Shown here: positions 1 through 7,742 of the stretch, one piece after another
How positions within the stretch are numbered: the stretch's first letter is position 1
Layout of the letters: each line of letters begins with the position of its first letter
Assembly (NCBI RefSeq): GCF_002252755.1
Contig: NZ_NHOY01000082.1
Coordinates: forward strand, 1 to 37,133
DNA: 37,133 nucleotides
From: Halorubrum sp. Hd13
Lineage (GTDB): Archaea; Halobacteriota; Halobacteria; Halobacteriales; Haloferacaceae
Direction: 5' to 3'
Notes under the pieces: generated by a model
Database searches by the model: none
Seen by the model: the letters and a program-made list of their open reading frames with translations, nothing else
Told to the model about the DNA's origin: nothing
Position numbers and translations under genes: made by a program

Positions 1-1098
1 CCCCTCGACCCCGGTGCCCGTATTACACCCGTCCGACGCCGGCCTGACGACCGGCGCCGGCGGCGGGTCGGCGGTCGCCCCGCAGTCGTCGACGGCGACC
101 GGTCCGTCCCCCTCGGCGGCCGCCTCGATCGCGTTGCAGACGGCGACGACGTGGGCGCCCCGCCGCCCGCCCGCCCGCGAGGGCGACCCCGCCTCGACCG
201 TCGCGGCGAGGCGCTCGACGGCGTCGACGTACTCGTAGGGCTTCGCCGGAGACGTCGGCGGCGCGCTCACGTACTCCCGCCCGACGCGACCGAACCGGAC
301 GGCGTCGCGGTCGTCGTCCATCGCGCCGGTCCCCGTCAGGTACAGCGAGCCGTCGTCGCCGTGGAGCTCCAGCCCGTAGAACTCCCGGCTCCGGTGGGGG
401 GCGTAGAAGCTGGCGGTCAGCCTGACGGTCGGCCCCGCCGCGAACGCCAGCGTCGCCTCGACGTGGCTCGGCGTCGAGGGCCGGCGCTCCTCGCGCTCGG
501 GCCACACGTCGAGCGCGTCGGCGACGCGGACGCGCTCGACCGGGCCGAACCACGACACCAGCAGCGCGAGCGGGTACACGGCCCCGTCGTACAGCGGCCC
601 GATATCGAGGAAGGAGCCGGGGCGGTCGTGCCAGTCGGTCACGCGGCCGACGTGGGCGTGAGCGTATCCGAGCCCCACCGGGCCGAGCCGGCCGTCGGCG
701 AGGAGGCGCCCCGCGCGGCGCTGCGAGGGCGCTCGCGGCGTGCCGGGTGCACAGCCCAGCGCGAGGCCGCGGTCGCGGGCGAGCGCCACCAGCGCCCGCG
801 CCTCGTCGGCGTCGAGCGCGAGCGGCTTCTGCGAGTAGACGTGGCGGTCGGCTTCGAGCGCGGTCCGGGTCACCGGCGCGTGGGCGGCGTGGCTCGTCAG
901 GTTCACCACTACCGGCGCGTCGACCGCGGCGAGCGCCGCGTCCAGGTCGGTAAAGGACGGGCAGTCGTGGGCCGCGGCGAGGGCGGCGGCGCGATCCCCG
1001 TCGAGGTCGACGACGCCGGCGAGCGACAGCGGACTCCCCGACAGGCCGGCGGCGTACTCCGGCGCGATCGACCCGGCCCCGGCGAACAGACAGTTCAC
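1..1098 (-). CDS. Gfo/Idh/MocA-family oxidoreductase (3' end cut by window)
   Basis: Predicted NAD(P)-dependent sugar or cyclitol dehydrogenase, substrate unknown. The first 32 residues form a Rossmann beta-alpha-beta start (CLFAGAGSIAPEYAAGL followed by an acidic VVDLD). Around residues 90-92 a QKP tripeptide stands where the family usually has the catalytic-lysine EKP motif. A C-terminal LDIGPLYD segment matches the family's G-x-DxG-x-H/Y-x-x-D region. Translation starts at a GTG at 1098. A CATATACG TATA-like box lies about 27 bases upstream, which fits a leaderless mRNA. The frame stays open to base 1 (366 codons), so the stop lies outside the window. It is divergent from the sulfatase-like gene. 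The family assignment is firm; the substrate cannot be told. Confidence 0.85.
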   Translation of the reverse strand, partial: MNCLFAGAGSIAPEYAAGLSGSPLSLAGVVDLDGDRAAALAAAHDCPSFTDLDAALAAVDAPVVVNLTSHAAHAPVTRTALEADRHVYSQKPLALDADEARALVALARDRGLALGCAPGTPRAPSQRRAGRLLADGRLGPVGLGYAHAHVGRVTDWHDRPGSFLDIGPLYDGAVYPLALLVSWFGPVERVRVADALDVWPEREERRPSTPSHVEATLAFAAGPTVRLTASFYAPHRSREFYGLELHGDDGSLYLTGTGAMDDDRDAVRFGRVGREYVSAPPTSPAKPYEYVDAVERLAATVEAGSPSRAGGRRGAHVVAVCNAIEAAAEGDGPVAVDDCGATADPPPAPVVRPASDGCNTGTGVEG

Positions 1099-1171
1099 GG
1101 TCGTATCGAGGCGGGGAGACGTATATGCCTCCCGCCGGAGCGGTTTAGTCGCCGCGCGCTAACTCACGGTC

Positions 1172-2056
1172 GTGACGGAACCGGGAATGAGCCGCCTCGG
1201 GACCGCCTACCTGCGCGGGTTGCAGGCGGTCGGTCGGCGGCTCGACTACGGGACGAACGCCTTCGACCGCGAGTGGGACGTCCTCGTCGTCCTCGACGCC
1301 TGTCGGGCCGACCTGCTGCGTTCGGTCGCGGCCGACGTCGACTTCCTCGACCGCGTCGAGACGGTCCGGTCGGTCGGCAGCTCCTCCTCGGAGTGGTTGG
1401 AGAACACGTTCGTCGGTCGCCCCGAGACGGCCCGGACGGTCATGGCGACGGGAAACACGTGGACCGACCGCTACCTCGACGCCGACGCGTTCGCGGCGCT
1501 CGACGAGGTGTGGAAGTACGCGTGGGACGACGCCCTCGGCACCGTGCCGGCGCGGGCGGTCACCGAGCGGGCGGTCGCGCTCGCCCGGGAGCGCGACCCC
1601 GACCGACTCGTCGCCCACTACATGCAGCCGCACCACCCGTTCGTCCCGGACCCCCTCGACGGCGACGACGGGCTGGCCCGGACGGGGAGTCACAGCAACG
1701 AGGGGAACCCGTGGGTGTCGCTCCGGCGCGGCGAGGTCTCGGTCGAGCGCGTCTGGGCCGCGTACGAGGCCAACCTCCGCCACGTGCTCGGCGAGGTGGA
1801 GACGCTCGCCGACAACGTCGACGGCCGCGTCGCGGTCACGGCAGACCACGGCAACCTCTTCGGCGAGTGGGGGCTGTACGGCCACCCGATGAACACCCCC
1901 GTGCCCGCCCTCCTCGCCGTGCCGTGGGCCGAGACGACCGGCGTCGACCGCGGGACGCTCGACCCGGCGCTCGAACCGCCGGAGCCGCTGCCGGTGAGCC
2001 GCGTTCACGGGGAGAGCGACGAGCGAGAGCGGCTCGCGGCGCTCGGCTACCTGTGA
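1172..2056 (+). CDS. Sulfatase/alkaline-phosphatase-superfamily hydrolase
   Basis: A 294-residue protein of the alkaline phosphatase-like fold. Near the N-terminus it has VLVVLDACRADLL, the usual metal-site and nucleophile region of haloarchaeal sulfatase-like proteins. HYMQPHHPF follows in the middle, and TADHGNLFGE, the metal-binding DH pair, in the C-terminal third. No signal peptide or membrane segment is evident, so it is probably cytoplasmic. The GTG at 1172 is preferred because a TTTAGT box lies 26 bases upstream (1144-1149); an ATG at 1187 is the alternative. Such proteins often sit in polysaccharide or glycosylation loci, which fits the glycosyltransferase two genes downstream, but whether it cleaves a sulfate or phosphate ester is not known. 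Confidence 0.8.
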   Translation: MTEPGMSRLGTAYLRGLQAVGRRLDYGTNAFDREWDVLVVLDACRADLLRSVAADVDFLDRVETVRSVGSSSSEWLENTFVGRPETARTVMATGNTWTDRYLDADAFAALDEVWKYAWDDALGTVPARAVTERAVALARERDPDRLVAHYMQPHHPFVPDPLDGDDGLARTGSHSNEGNPWVSLRRGEVSVERVWAAYEANLRHVLGEVETLADNVDGRVAVTADHGNLFGEWGLYGHPMNTPVPALLAVPWAETTGVDRGTLDPALEPPEPLPVSRVHGESDERERLAALGYL

Positions 2057-2155
2057 GCGTCCGTCGGGCCGACGGCGGGGACGCGGCCGGCGGCAGTCCC
2101 GGTCGCCTCTCCCCCGCCCTCCGGATTTAGGTGCGTCGCGCCCGTGGATCGGTGT

Positions 2156-2533
2156 ATGTACGCGACGACGGTGCTGACGGACTTCGTGGCCCAGCACTAC
2201 CTCACGGTCCCCGACCCCGGACCCGAGGGCGTCCCGCACTCCCACCACTTCGAGGTGGAGCTGACGTTCCGCGGGCCGGAGCTGAACGAGTACGACTACC
2301 TCGTCGACATCGACGACGCCGACGCGGCGCTCGCCGACCTCGCCGACCGCTACCGCGACGAGCTGCTCAACGACCTCCCCGAGTTCGAGGGGCGCAATCC
2401 GAGCGTCGAGCGCTTTGCCCGGGTGATCTTCGAGCGCGTGACCGACGCGGTGACCGACGAGACCGTGACCGAGCTGTCCGTGACGGTCTGGGAGGACGAC
2501 GCGGCCGCCGCGACGTACGACGCCCCGGTATGA
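2156..2533 (+). CDS. 6-pyruvoyl-tetrahydropterin synthase family protein (PTPS/QueD-like)
   Basis: A 125-residue T-fold enzyme acting on a 7,8-dihydroneopterin triphosphate-type substrate. The zinc ligands are visible as H14 in FVAQHYL and the H28-x-H30 pair, with a C-terminal acidic VWEDD motif near residue 113. The catalytic cysteine of PTPS/QueD, four residues before HxH, is absent; E24 occupies that place (E-x3-H-x-H), as in the PTPS-III subgroup that makes 6-hydroxymethyl-dihydropterin. The ATG at 2156 is chosen over a GTG at 2144 because a TTTAG box lies 29 bases upstream and the family begins here. Its stop overlaps the next start (ATGA), so it is translationally coupled to the glycosyltransferase. 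Family firm, exact reaction open. Confidence 0.82.
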   Translation: MYATTVLTDFVAQHYLTVPDPGPEGVPHSHHFEVELTFRGPELNEYDYLVDIDDADAALADLADRYRDELLNDLPEFEGRNPSVERFARVIFERVTDAVTDETVTELSVTVWEDDAAAATYDAPV

Positions 2534-3684
2534 GGGTCGGGCTCACGCTGTACGGGAGCCTCGACGAGCGGTCCGGAGGGTTCCGCTACGACCGGAAGCT
2601 GGTCGAGGGGCTCCGGGCCGCCGGCGACACCGTCGAGGTCGTCGAACTCCCGTGGCGAGCGTACCCGCGCGGGCTGCTCGACAACGCCAGCCCGTCCCTC
2701 CGCGACCGCCTCCGCGTCGACGTCGACGTGATGCTGCAAGACGAGCTCGCGCACCCCTCTCTGGTCCTCGCCAACCGCGGTCTGCCGTACCCGATCGTGA
2801 GCGTCGTCCACCACCTGCGGGCGAGCGAGCCGCGCCGCCTCTCGCCGCTGTACCGCGCCGTCGAGCGCCGGTATCTCGCGACCGTCGACGGCGTCGTCTG
2901 CAACAGCGGGGCGACCCGCGACGCGGTCGCCGCCCTCGGCGTCGACCCCGACGAGACCGTCGTCGCCCCGCCCGCGGGCGACCGGTTCGATCCCGCAATC
3001 GACGGCGACGCGGTCGCGGCACGCGCCGCGTCGCTCGGGGAAATCGGCGAGGAATCCGGAGCCGGCGACGGCGCGTCGGTCGCCGACCCCGCTCCCGCGC
3101 CCCTCCGAGTCGCGTTCGTCGGGAACGTCGAACCGCGGAAGGGGCTCGACACGCTCGTCGAGGGCGTGTCCCGCGCCGACGCCGCCGTCGACCTCACGGT
3201 CGTCGGCCGGCCGGTCGACGAGTCCCACGTCGCCGACGTCCGGCGATTGGTCGGCGAGCGCGGGCTCGGCGACCGCGTGCGCTTCGCCGGCCGGCTGTCG
3301 GACGACGCGCTGGCCGACGTCCTCCGCGAGAGCCACGTCCTCGCGGTCCCCTCCCGGTACGAGGGGTTCGGGATCGTCTACCTCGAGGGGATGAGCTTCG
3401 GTCTGCCGGCGATCGCCTCCCGGGCGGGCGGCGCGAACGAGACGGTCACCGACGGCGAGACGGGCGTCCTCGTCGACCCGGACGACCCCGCGGCCGTCGC
3501 CCGCGCGCTCGACGAGTTCGCGGCCGACCCCGATCGGACTGCCGAGATGGGCCGCGCCGCCAGGCGGCGGTACGAGCGTCACCCGGGCTGGACGGAGTCG
3601 ACGGGTCGAGTCCGGCGACTCCTCGCCGACGTCGCCGACGCGGGCGACGGCGTCGACGCGATAGACACGGAGGTGGCGACGTGA
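2530..3684 (+). CDS. GT4-family glycosyltransferase
   Basis: A 384-residue GT-B glycosyltransferase. The N-terminal acceptor domain covers roughly residues 1-190 and the nucleotide-sugar domain residues 193-384. The donor-site signatures are VGNVEPRKGLDTL near 197-209 and the retaining E-x7-E motif at E278/E286 inside SRYEGFGIVYLEGMSFG. No membrane segment is seen. An insertion rich in Ala, Gly and Asp (about 170-190) links the domains. It overlaps the upstream PTPS gene by ATGA and the downstream methyltransferase by GTGA, so the three form one operon. The sugar donor and acceptor are unknown; exopolysaccharide, glycolipid or modified-cofactor synthesis are all possible. Confidence 0.88.
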   Translation: MRVGLTLYGSLDERSGGFRYDRKLVEGLRAAGDTVEVVELPWRAYPRGLLDNASPSLRDRLRVDVDVMLQDELAHPSLVLANRGLPYPIVSVVHHLRASEPRRLSPLYRAVERRYLATVDGVVCNSGATRDAVAALGVDPDETVVAPPAGDRFDPAIDGDAVAARAASLGEIGEESGAGDGASVADPAPAPLRVAFVGNVEPRKGLDTLVEGVSRADAAVDLTVVGRPVDESHVADVRRLVGERGLGDRVRFAGRLSDDALADVLRESHVLAVPSRYEGFGIVYLEGMSFGLPAIASRAGGANETVTDGETGVLVDPDDPAAVARALDEFAADPDRTAEMGRAARRRYERHPGWTESTGRVRRLLADVADAGDGVDAIDTEVAT

Positions 3685-4727
3685 CGGGCGACCGCGACGT
3701 GACCGGAAGCGGCGACGAGTCCGCCGAGGCGACCGACGAAGAGGCCCCCGCCGCCGACGCTCTCGCCGACGACGCCATCGCCGACGACACCGACGCCTTC
3801 CGGCGCTACCTCCGCGCGAAGCGGACCGTCGACGACCGGGCGCTCGACCGCCGGCTCGTCGGGATCCTCCGCGAGCGGCTCGCCGACCGCGCCGCCGCGA
3901 GCGCCGGGCCGCTGCGCGTGCTGGAGGTCGGGGCCGGCATCGGGACGATGGTCGCCCGCCTGATCGATCTGGAGGTGCTCCCGCCGGGCGAGACGCGGTA
4001 CGTCGCCGTCGACCGCGACGCGGAGACGCTCGCCGGCGTCGGTCCGTACCTCCGGGAGTGGGCGACGGACCGAGAGGGACCGGTCTCCGTCGAGACCGCC
4101 GACGGCGACGCGCTCGTCGTCGAGACCGACGCCCGTACGGTTCGGGTCGAGCCGGTCGCCGCCGACGCGGTCGCGTACGCCGGGGAACGCCCGGGCGAGT
4201 GGGACGCCCTGATCGGGATGGCGCTGCTCGACGTCCTCGACCTCGACGGGCTCGACGCCCTGCTCGACGCGCTCGGCCCCGGCGGGACCTACTACTTCCC
4301 GATCACCTTCGACGGCGGGACGCGCTTCCGCCCGGCGCACCCCGACGACCGGGCAATCGAGCGGCTGTACCACCGGCACATGGACGAGAAACCCGACGGA
4401 GACAGCCGCGCCGGCGGCGCCGCGCTCTCGCGCCTGCGCGAGGCGGACGGCTCGACGCTCCTCGCGGTCGCCGGCTCCGACTGGGTCGTGCGTCCCGCCG
4501 ACGGCGAGACCGGCTATCCGGCCGACGAGGCGTTCTTCGTCCGGCACATCCTCGACACCGTCGAGCAGGCGGTCGGCGAGGTGATCGCCGTCGGGGGCGA
4601 CGGATCGCTCTCGGCCGCCGACCTCGACGCGTGGCTCTCAGAGCGGCGGCGACGGGTCGACGCCGCCGAGCTCGTCTACCTCACCCACCAGCTCGACCTG
4701 CTCGGGCGGGTCGACGGCGACGCCTGA
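3681..4727 (+). CDS. SAM-dependent class I methyltransferase
   Basis: A 348-residue protein with a low-complexity acidic N-terminus (about 40 residues) followed by a Rossmann methyltransferase fold. Motif I is VLEVGAGIGTM near residues 80-90, the acidic VAVDRD after strand 2 binds the ribose, and IGMALLDVLDL resembles the post-II to IV region. The C-terminal 130 residues (from about YYFPITFDGG) do not match a domain I can name. The GTG at 3681 overlaps the glycosyltransferase stop (GTGA), implying coupled translation and a shared task with the pterin enzyme and glycosyltransferase. Substrate unknown. Confidence 0.82.
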   Translation: MTGDRDVTGSGDESAEATDEEAPAADALADDAIADDTDAFRRYLRAKRTVDDRALDRRLVGILRERLADRAAASAGPLRVLEVGAGIGTMVARLIDLEVLPPGETRYVAVDRDAETLAGVGPYLREWATDREGPVSVETADGDALVVETDARTVRVEPVAADAVAYAGERPGEWDALIGMALLDVLDLDGLDALLDALGPGGTYYFPITFDGGTRFRPAHPDDRAIERLYHRHMDEKPDGDSRAGGAALSRLREADGSTLLAVAGSDWVVRPADGETGYPADEAFFVRHILDTVEQAVGEVIAVGGDGSLSAADLDAWLSERRRRVDAAELVYLTHQLDLLGRVDGDA

Positions 4728-4769
4728 CCGACAGAACGCTCGGGTCGCCGACCGCGTTCGACGGGGCGG

Positions 4770-5753
4770 TCAGGTCGCCGCCTCGATCGAGTCGAGCAGG
4801 CGGCACTTCCGGCAGACGTCGCGGCTCGTCTTCGAACCGCAGCGCTCGCACTCGCCGAGGTCGGGGGCGCCGTCGGCGGCGTCGCCGCCCTCGCGGTACG
4901 CCTCGGCGGCGAGCGCGGAGAGCTCCTCGTAGCCGGCCATGATCGAGTGGCGGGCGCCGGGGTGGTTCTCCTCTAACTCGTGGATCGTCGACCGGATCTC
5001 GCCGCGGTACGCCTCCGAGGAGTGGGGGCACTCGGCCATGTGCGTCGGGAGGTCGCGGACGTGACAGTAGAGCGCGATCTCCTTCTCGGGCACGTCGCGG
5101 AGCGGTTTGGCGCGCGGGACGAAGTCGTCGGTGCCCTCGCGCTCGTCGAAGGGGCCGAGCGAGGCGTCGAAGTGTTTCGCCACCTGTCGCACGTCGCCCT
5201 CGAGGAAGTTCATCATCGCCGTCTGCGCCTCGTCGTCGAGGTTGTGGCCGGTGAGCAGCTTGTCGGCGTCGAACTCGGCGGCGTACTTCTCGAGGAGGTC
5301 GCGGCGGAACACGCCGCAGTACGCGCAGGCGGCCATGTTCTCGGGGTCGTCCTCGACGACGTCGTCCATCCGGACGTCGAACTCCTCCTCGTAGGAGACG
5401 ACTTCGTGCCGGAGCGAGAGCTCCTCGGCGAGCTCGACGCAGGCGTCGAGGCTCTCGTCGCGGTACCCCTCGATCCCCTCGTGGATCGTCAGCGCGAGCA
5501 TCTCGACGCGGGGGTCCTTCCCGAACACGTCGTCCAGAATTCGCGTCAGCGCGACGCTGTCTTTCCCGCCGGAGAGGCCGATCACCCAGCGGTCGGGGTC
5601 GTCCGGCGTCGCCTCCGGATCGAGGAGGGAGTCCTCCCGGACCCGGCGTTTCACGCGCTTCTCGACCGACCGGCGGAGGTGTTCGCCGCAGAGGTGCGCC
5701 CCGGAGTAGGCGGCGTGGTGGACGGCGTCGGCCCCGCACTTGTCGCACTCCAT
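4770..5753 (-). CDS. ncsA: tRNA 2-thiolation protein NcsA/TtuA family
   Basis: A 327-residue ATP-dependent tRNA thiolase of the TtuA/Ncs6 group. In haloarchaea NcsA thiolates the wobble uridine of tRNA, with sulfur carried by the ubiquitin-like SAMP2 after activation by UbaA. An N-terminal zinc finger (C3, C6, C22, H25) precedes the PP-loop SGGKDS at 61-66. Cysteines C143, C146 and C242 correspond to the Fe-S cluster ligands of TtuA, and a C-terminal zinc finger uses C302, C305, C314 and C317. Length is normal for the family and all key residues are present. It is monocistronic, and copy A of the structured repeat lies just upstream in the same orientation. Confidence 0.92.
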   Translation of the reverse strand: MECDKCGADAVHHAAYSGAHLCGEHLRRSVEKRVKRRVREDSLLDPEATPDDPDRWVIGLSGGKDSVALTRILDDVFGKDPRVEMLALTIHEGIEGYRDESLDACVELAEELSLRHEVVSYEEEFDVRMDDVVEDDPENMAACAYCGVFRRDLLEKYAAEFDADKLLTGHNLDDEAQTAMMNFLEGDVRQVAKHFDASLGPFDEREGTDDFVPRAKPLRDVPEKEIALYCHVRDLPTHMAECPHSSEAYRGEIRSTIHELEENHPGARHSIMAGYEELSALAAEAYREGGDAADGAPDLGECERCGSKTSRDVCRKCRLLDSIEAAT

Positions 5754-5866
5754 CGGTGTCGGGTTACCGACGCGCGCGGATACCCGTTTCGGGCCGCCTA
5801 CGTGAGAGCGGGAGCGAGATCGGACGGAAGTGAGACCGACGGAAGCGCTTCCGAAGCCCCGATCGA

Positions 5867-6225
5867 TCGTTTATAAGTAGTTGATGACGGATCGACGGCG
5901 AACGCCTCCGAAGCCCCAGTCGCGACGGCTCGCGCGGCTTGCTGCGTTCCTCGCTCGGTCGCTGGTGCTCTCTCGCTGCGGTACTTGCTTCGCCGTGCTT
6001 CGCCCTCGCGGCTGCCCCTTCGAGTCCCGCCCCGCACCACGACCGCACCTCACGCCTCCCCAGCCTCGTCGGTCGCCCTCCGCGTCGCTCCGGGCGACCG
6101 ACTCCAGCGAGAATCGAAGATTCTCTGGCAGCCGGCGCGGAGCGCCGGCGACCTCGCGCAGGCTGCTCGCGCCCGGTAGGCGCTCGCAGGTGCGCGCCAC
6201 CGCAGTCATTTACATAAGCGTCAGA
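5867..6225 (-). repeat. Structured intergenic repeat, copy A
   Basis: This fills most of the 548-base gap between ncsA and the DUF4442 gene. Read on the minus strand it begins with hairpins: 6131-6149 (8-bp stem, loop of 3), 6109-6125 (7-bp stem, loop of 3) and 6068-6102 (11-bp stem, loop of 13). Then comes a conserved core beginning CGAGGCTGGGGAGGCG at 6068 and ending at a CTTATAAACGA box (5867-5877). The same core is found in copy B at 25086-25290. A 13-base stem pairs 5917-5929 with 6002-6014 (11 of 13 pairs). No codon-like constraint is seen. The rest of the gap, 5754-5866, holds a GGAAGCGCTTCC palindrome (5841-5852) and a weak ncsA promoter. Nature unknown: a mobile repeat, an RNA gene, or both. 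Confidence 0.8.
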
Positions 6226-6301
6226 TATCGACATCGACAACCCCGGGCGCGTTGTCGCCGGTTCCGACACGGGTTTGTCGCCGGCGCGGCGCCTCCGAGA
6301 C

Positions 6302-6820
6302 GTGACCGACTCGCCGACCGGCGTCGACCGCGACCCCGATCCCCGTCCCCTCCGCGAGGACCCGCCGGCGGAAAGTCTCCGGACCCGGCTGTGGCGCCAC
6401 GGCTTCAACCTCCTGCCGGCCTACCGCGGGACCGGCGCCCGCGTCGACCGCATCGGCGCGGACTGGCGCTACGTGCGGATCCGCGTCCCGTTCAACTGGC
6501 GGACCCGCAACGCGGTCGGGACCATCTTCGGCGGGAGCCTCTACGGCGCGATCGACCCGGTGTACATGACGATGCTCCGGCGGCTCCTCGGCGACGGCTT
6601 CACCGTCTGGGACAAGTCGGCCGCGCTCGAGTTCCTCGAGCCGGGCCGCGACACGCTGTACGCCGAGTTCGAACTGCCCGTCGCCGAGACCGACGCGATC
6701 CGCGACGCGCTCGGTCCCGGCGAGTCGACCGACCGCGACTACCTCGTCTCGCTCGTCGACGAGGCGGGGACCGTCCACGCCGCCTGCGAGAAGACGCTGT
6801 ACGTCCGGCGGGACGCCTGA
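6302..6820 (+). CDS. DUF4442-type hotdog-fold protein (thioesterase-like)
   Basis: A 172-residue protein resembling the DUF4442 group of the hotdog superfamily. Supporting signatures are a FNLLPAYRGTGARV start, VPFNWRTRNAVGTIFGGSLYGAIDP (a long central hotdog-helix segment around residues 62-86) and WDKSAALEFLEPG. The glycine-rich FGGSLY sits where related thioesterases bind the CoA thioester. The GTG at 6302 is used; a longer frame from 6275 adds nine atypical residues. It is convergent with the receiver-PAS gene and stands alone. An acyl-CoA thioesterase activity is a family-level guess only. Confidence 0.72.
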   Translation: MTDSPTGVDRDPDPRPLREDPPAESLRTRLWRHGFNLLPAYRGTGARVDRIGADWRYVRIRVPFNWRTRNAVGTIFGGSLYGAIDPVYMTMLRRLLGDGFTVWDKSAALEFLEPGRDTLYAEFELPVAETDAIRDALGPGESTDRDYLVSLVDEAGTVHAACEKTLYVRRDA

Positions 6821-6830
6821 GTCACGCCCG

Positions 6831-7625
6831 TCAGTCGATCGCGGCCGTCCCGCCGGCGACCTCGTCGAACGGCGACACCGAGATGACGAGCCGGTCGTCG
6901 CTCGCCGTGCTCACCAGCTTCGACTCCGCGAACGTGGTCCCGTCGGCGCGGAGCCCCTCGCTCGTCCCGGTCCACCGCTCGCCCTCCATCACCGCCGGGA
7001 TGACGTGGGTCCGGATGTGTTCGACCTCCTCGTCCGGGTGGAGGCGCTGCCAGGGCTCGCCGACCAGCTCGTCCGGCTCGTAGCCGTACAGCCGCCCGTA
7101 CTCCTCGCCGACGAACTCGAAGGTGCCGTCGGGCGCGACCGTGCAGACCCCGTCGAGCGCGACCTCGGTCGCGGGACCGACGCCCTCGGCGTCGCCGTCC
7201 CCGACGCTCTCGGCGCCCGCCTCGAAGCTCCCGCCCTCGCCGTCGACCGCGTGGCCGACTCGGCGTAAGAGCGCGGTGTACCCGTCGACGCCGCCGCGCT
7301 TGTGGACGTAATCGCTGACGCCCGCGCGGACCATCTCGGCCGCGATGGCGTCCGGCTCGGTCGCCGAAAAGAGGAGGAACGGGAGGTCCGGCTCGGTCTC
7401 CCGCGCCGCCGAGAGCAGCTCGACGCCGGTCCGACCGGGCATGTCGTAGTCGCTCACGACGCAGTCGAACGCCTCGCGCTCGATGCGCGCCAACGCCGCG
7501 TCCGGGTCCGTCTCGGCGACGGCCTCGCAGTCGATCCCGTCGTCGCGTTCGAGGTACGCGGCGACGAGCGCGGCGAGCCCCGGCTCGTCGTCGACGCAGA
7601 GCACTCGAAGGGATGAGTCGGTCAT
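6831..7625 (-). CDS. Response regulator receiver-PAS protein
   Basis: A 264-residue signalling protein. The receiver domain (about 6-125) has the acidic pair D12/D13, phosphoacceptor D59 in VVSDYDMPG, S87 and K109 in YVHKRG, so it should be phosphorylatable. A linker of about 25 residues rich in Gly, Glu and Asp leads to a PAS domain (about 150-255: GVCTVAPDGTFEFVGEEY, YGYEPDELVG). No histidine-kinase or DNA-binding domain follows. This layout is common in haloarchaea and probably relays a signal from an unlinked kinase to a protein partner. A TTTAGG box sits 26 bases upstream (minus strand), giving a leaderless start; a palindrome lies between box and start. Confidence 0.88.
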   Translation of the reverse strand: MTDSSLRVLCVDDEPGLAALVAAYLERDDGIDCEAVAETDPDAALARIEREAFDCVVSDYDMPGRTGVELLSAARETEPDLPFLLFSATEPDAIAAEMVRAGVSDYVHKRGGVDGYTALLRRVGHAVDGEGGSFEAGAESVGDGDAEGVGPATEVALDGVCTVAPDGTFEFVGEEYGRLYGYEPDELVGEPWQRLHPDEEVEHIRTHVIPAVMEGERWTGTSEGLRADGTTFAESKLVSTASDDRLVISVSPFDEVAGGTAAID

Positions 7626-7636
7626 ACTCCCGCGTC

Positions 7637-7653
7637 GGCGATCATCGCCTAAA
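7637..7653 (-). promoter_or_regulatory. Promoter of the receiver-PAS gene with palindrome
   Basis: The minus-strand box TTTAGG (about 7648-7653) lies 26 bases from the ATG at 7625. The perfect palindrome GGCGATCATCGCC (7637-7649) overlaps its downstream edge, in a position where a bound protein would block transcription start. It could be an operator or chance in a GC-rich region. Confidence 0.4.
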
Positions 7654-7742
7654 CCGCTTGCTTCCCGATGCTCAGGTCTGATACTGGGATTCCGACCGGC
7701 CCGACGCGGGGGCGGTCCCCGGCCTCCGGTGCGGCTCCCGTC

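Noticed and set aside
151..2130. Plus-strand open frame of 659 codons
   Set aside because: It is very Arg/Pro/Gly-rich and lies antisense to the oxidoreductase and out of frame with the sulfatase-like gene, which both have clear family motifs.
5881..7083. Open frames running through the structured repeat, on both strands
   Set aside because: They are Arg/Ser-rich, not matched in frame between copies A and B, and the conserved signal is an RNA-like stem rather than codons.
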